16,700 nt of DNA, taken from Alphaproteobacteria bacterium (GTDB taxonomy: Bacteria > Pseudomonadota > Alphaproteobacteria > Micropepsales > Micropepsaceae). Within the stretch, counting starts at the first letter, position 1. Each line of letters begins with the position of its first letter. The DNA lies in contig DMER01000203.1 in NCBI GenBank assembly GCA_003451645.1, positions 5,044-21,743 of the forward strand. The letters are read 5' to 3'. Under the pieces are notes generated by a model. It saw nothing but the letters and a program-made list of their open reading frames with translations. It had not been told where the DNA came from and ran no database searches. Below, piece by piece: positions 14,760 through 16,700 of the stretch. A program made the position numbers and the translations under genes.

Positions 14760-15341
14760 ATGAAACAACTCCAAGAATTCATCGAGCGCGTGATCTTGAC
14801 CAGCAGATACTTGTTGGTCGTGTTTTATGTGGGCCTCGCGGCCTCGCTGGCGATTTATGCGGTGGCCTTCGTTTTCAAGCTGATCAAGACAGCCAAGGTT
14901 GCTTTGGCCGGTGAAGACATGGTGTTGCCGATGCTGGTCCTGATCGACTCGGCGCTGATCTCCGGCCTGATCGTAATGGTAATGCTGAGTTCTTATGAGA
15001 ACTTCGTCAGCCGCTTTGATACGTCGGCGACGGAAGATTCGCCCGATTGGCTGAGACGCCTTGACCCAGGCTCTCTCAAGGTCAAGGTGGCGACAGCGTT
15101 GCTCACCATTTCGGCCGTGCAATTGCTGCAAGTCTTTCTCGACATGGAGAAGTTCACCGAAAAGCAAATCATGTGGAAGGTCATCATCCATATGGTCTTC
15201 ATCGCCTCCGCGCTCTGCTTGGCAGGGCTTGACCGGTTGACGACTGTCAGCGCGCAAAAGCTGATCCACAAGAAGCCGGATGGGAGCGAGGCTAGCGCGC
15301 CTGCGGCACCGGCGGCCCCCCCCGCCGTACCGCCGCCATAA
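14760..15341 (+). CDS. YqhA/UPF0114-like inner membrane protein
   Basis: A 193-residue protein with about four transmembrane segments: LVVFYVGLAASLAIYAVAFVF (18-38), PMLVLIDSALISGLIVMVML (57-76), VATALLTISAVQLLQVFLDM (110-129) and VIIHMVFIASALCLAGLDRL (140-159). SSYENFVSRFD after the second helix and DMEKFTEKQIMWKVIIH before the fourth are typical of the YqhA family, whose function is unknown. The ATG is 32 nt after the DUF2842 stop with no good ribosome binding site. The Ala/Pro-rich tail (APAAPAAPPAVPPP) lies in the 50-nt stretch that overlaps the end of the convergent MFS gene. Confidence 0.85.
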   Translation: MKQLQEFIERVILTSRYLLVVFYVGLAASLAIYAVAFVFKLIKTAKVALAGEDMVLPMLVLIDSALISGLIVMVMLSSYENFVSRFDTSATEDSPDWLRRLDPGSLKVKVATALLTISAVQLLQVFLDMEKFTEKQIMWKVIIHMVFIASALCLAGLDRLTTVSAQKLIHKKPDGSEASAPAAPAAPPAVPPP

Positions 15342-16548
15342 TCACAGCGAACACGACCACCAGAAAGAGCCCTGCGACCAAGAACGGGGCGCCTGGCAGT
15401 TCGGCCGGACGGCTGGGCCCTATGAAATAGGCGAAGATGCCGTTGTAGAGGGTGGGCGAAAAAATGCTCGCCAAGCCCATGAGCCCCGCAAAGGCGCCTT
15501 GCAACGCACCTTGCTCGTTTGCTGGCACGCGCTGCGTCACAAAGGTCTGCGCCGAGGGACCGAACAGGCCCCAGAACGCAAAGATGGGCATGGCCGCAAA
15601 CATCCAAAAGCCTGTGGGCGCCAGGCCATACATGGCAAATCCTGCCATGCCGAAGGTGAGCCCCGTCAGCATTGCGCGCTGCTCCCCCAACCACTTGACC
15701 AGAGGACCGACCAGCCCGCCCTGCACGATGATCCCGCAGACGCCCGTAACGGCGAGCGAGGCGCCGGTCAGAAACTCGTCCCAGCCAAAGCGGTGGGCGG
15801 TATTCAGAACCCAGACGGCCGGGAACACATTATGCGCCAGCGAGTACAGGAAATAGGCAAGGCCGAACAACGCCAGCGAGGCGTGATTGTAGAAGTAGCT
15901 CAATGAGCCAAACGGATTTAGCGAGGGCCAGCGCGCGCTGCGCCGCTCTGGCGGCAGCGATTCGGGCAGCACGAAATAGCCGTAAGCCGCGTTGACCAGA
16001 CACAAAGCGGCCGCGACCCAAAACGGCAGCCGCGGGTCATAGGAGCCCAGCCAGCCGCCTAGAAAAGGCCCAATGACAAAGCCCAAACCAAAGGCCGCCC
16101 CCATCATGCCATAAGCCTGGCCGCGTTTGTCCGGCGCCGTCACATCGGACACATATGCGTTCGCGGTCGAGAACGTCGCTGCCGCGATCCCTGAGACCAC
16201 ACGGCCCACCACCAGCCACCACAGGCTCGGCGCCAATGCCATCAGGACATAATCGAGCCCCAAGCCCGCCATCGAGAACAGCAGAACCGGCCGCCGTCCG
16301 AAGCGATCGCTCAATGCGCCGAGGATTGGCTGAAAGACAAACTGCATCACGGCGAAGACAGTGCCGATATAGCCTGCCACAACTGTCGCGCGGACCATGT
16401 CGCCGCCCTCGAAGTCGAGGACAAGGCGCGGCAAGACCGGGATGATCACCCCGAGCGCCAGCACATCGAGCACAACCGTCACCAGAATGAAGATCAGCGC
16501 GGCCCTGCGTGGCGGCTGGAGCGCGGGTGTTGGGGCGATTTCGGTCAT
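15292..16548 (-). CDS. TetA-like MFS drug exporter
   Basis: A 418-residue major facilitator with about 12 transmembrane helices. The antiporter motif A between helices 2 and 3 is GALSDRFGRRPVLL (77-90), and the following AGLGLDYVLMALAPSLWWL closely resembles the TetA (DHA1) tetracycline:proton antiporter group. Asp28 in helix 1 (VVLDVLALGVIIPVLP) and GRVVSGIAAATFSTANAYVSD (115-135) also fit. The chosen ATG has GGAGG exactly 8 nt upstream, whereas the open frame extends 111 nt further without such a site. Related chromosomal proteins export diverse drugs, so a tetracycline substrate cannot be claimed. No adjacent TetR-type regulator is visible in the window. Confidence 0.9.
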   Translation of the reverse strand: MTEIAPTPALQPPRRAALIFILVTVVLDVLALGVIIPVLPRLVLDFEGGDMVRATVVAGYIGTVFAVMQFVFQPILGALSDRFGRRPVLLFSMAGLGLDYVLMALAPSLWWLVVGRVVSGIAAATFSTANAYVSDVTAPDKRGQAYGMMGAAFGLGFVIGPFLGGWLGSYDPRLPFWVAAALCLVNAAYGYFVLPESLPPERRSARWPSLNPFGSLSYFYNHASLALFGLAYFLYSLAHNVFPAVWVLNTAHRFGWDEFLTGASLAVTGVCGIIVQGGLVGPLVKWLGEQRAMLTGLTFGMAGFAMYGLAPTGFWMFAAMPIFAFWGLFGPSAQTFVTQRVPANEQGALQGAFAGLMGLASIFSPTLYNGIFAYFIGPSRPAELPGAPFLVAGLFLVVVFAVIMAAVRRGGPPVPQAR

Positions 16549-16556
16549 GGATTGGG

Positions 16557-16561
16557 CCTCC
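16557..16561 (-). promoter_or_regulatory. Ribosome binding site deciding the MFS start
   Basis: A perfect GGAGG on the minus strand with 8 nt to the ATG at 16548. It selects this start over upstream in-frame codons as far as 16659. Confidence 0.7.
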
Positions 16562-16694
16562 GCAAACTTGCATTGCGGCAAGAGACTTGGGAATGTCGTT
16601 CGTGGCACGGACGCGCCGGCGCGCGCAATCTGACGCAGCACCGCACCACGGTTATTCACATTAAAGCTGAAAGCGATTGGAGACAGTCCCCATC

Positions 16695-16700
16695 ATGGCC
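16695..16700 (+). CDS. Possible start of a gene cut by the window edge
   Basis: An ATG at 16695 has GGAGA about 11 nt upstream (16679-16683) and would run divergently from the MFS gene. Only two codons are present, so the product cannot be judged and the call is tentative. Confidence 0.2.

Noticed and set aside
16612..16623. CGCGCCGGCGCG palindrome upstream of the MFS gene
   Set aside because: Short GC-only self-complementary runs are expected by chance in this composition, and no promoter elements accompany it.

Overview
The window is a densely packed chromosomal segment of a bacterium, most likely an alphaproteobacterium. The clues are the high GC content, the rplM-rpsI-argC order, a COX15/CtaA-type haem A synthase divergent from a small DUF2842 protein, and a CoA-binding protein beside a metY-type sulfhydrylase. 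I cannot fix the genus. I count 18 complete protein genes and no rRNA, tRNA or CRISPR array. No gene-free stretch exceeds 300 bases; the longest is about 240 bases (12581-12821) and is filled largely by a palindromic repeat pair.

Left part (1-7020), all on the minus strand, read right to left. rplM and rpsI (ribosomal proteins L13 and S9) follow a recognisable promoter and end at a strong Rho-independent terminator. After it comes a tightly packed run: argC, a GNAT acetyltransferase (ATGA overlap), an AtuA-family protein, a uracil-DNA glycosylase-like protein and an exported lipoprotein hydrolase. A methyltransferase-like gene with a degenerate SAM motif follows. Only argC has a clear pathway, arginine biosynthesis; the other genes look like housekeeping passengers of one transcript.

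Middle part (7050-11950). A crotonase paralogue of the ECHDC3 type runs divergently from rplM, with a perfect 9-bp inverted repeat between them. It converges on a divergent Mpl-like Mur ligase. A CoA-binding protein and an O-acetylhomoserine sulfhydrylase (methionine/cysteine metabolism) run on the plus strand, followed immediately by a VapBC-like toxin-antitoxin pair of lower GC.

Right part (11940-16700). A GST-like protein on the minus strand is separated from an exported pentapeptide-repeat protein by two inverted copies of a hairpin repeat. Next come haem A synthase (ctaA), DUF2842, a YqhA-like membrane protein and a TetA-like MFS exporter. Several convergent pairs overlap at their 3' ends (vapC/GST, pentapeptide/ctaA, YqhA/MFS), which shows strong compaction.

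I found no convincing new multi-gene system. The observations most worth following are the palindromic repeat pair at 12638-12806, the Mur ligase with altered P-loop and missing His-His-Pro motif, and the 9-bp inverted repeat at 7052-7071.
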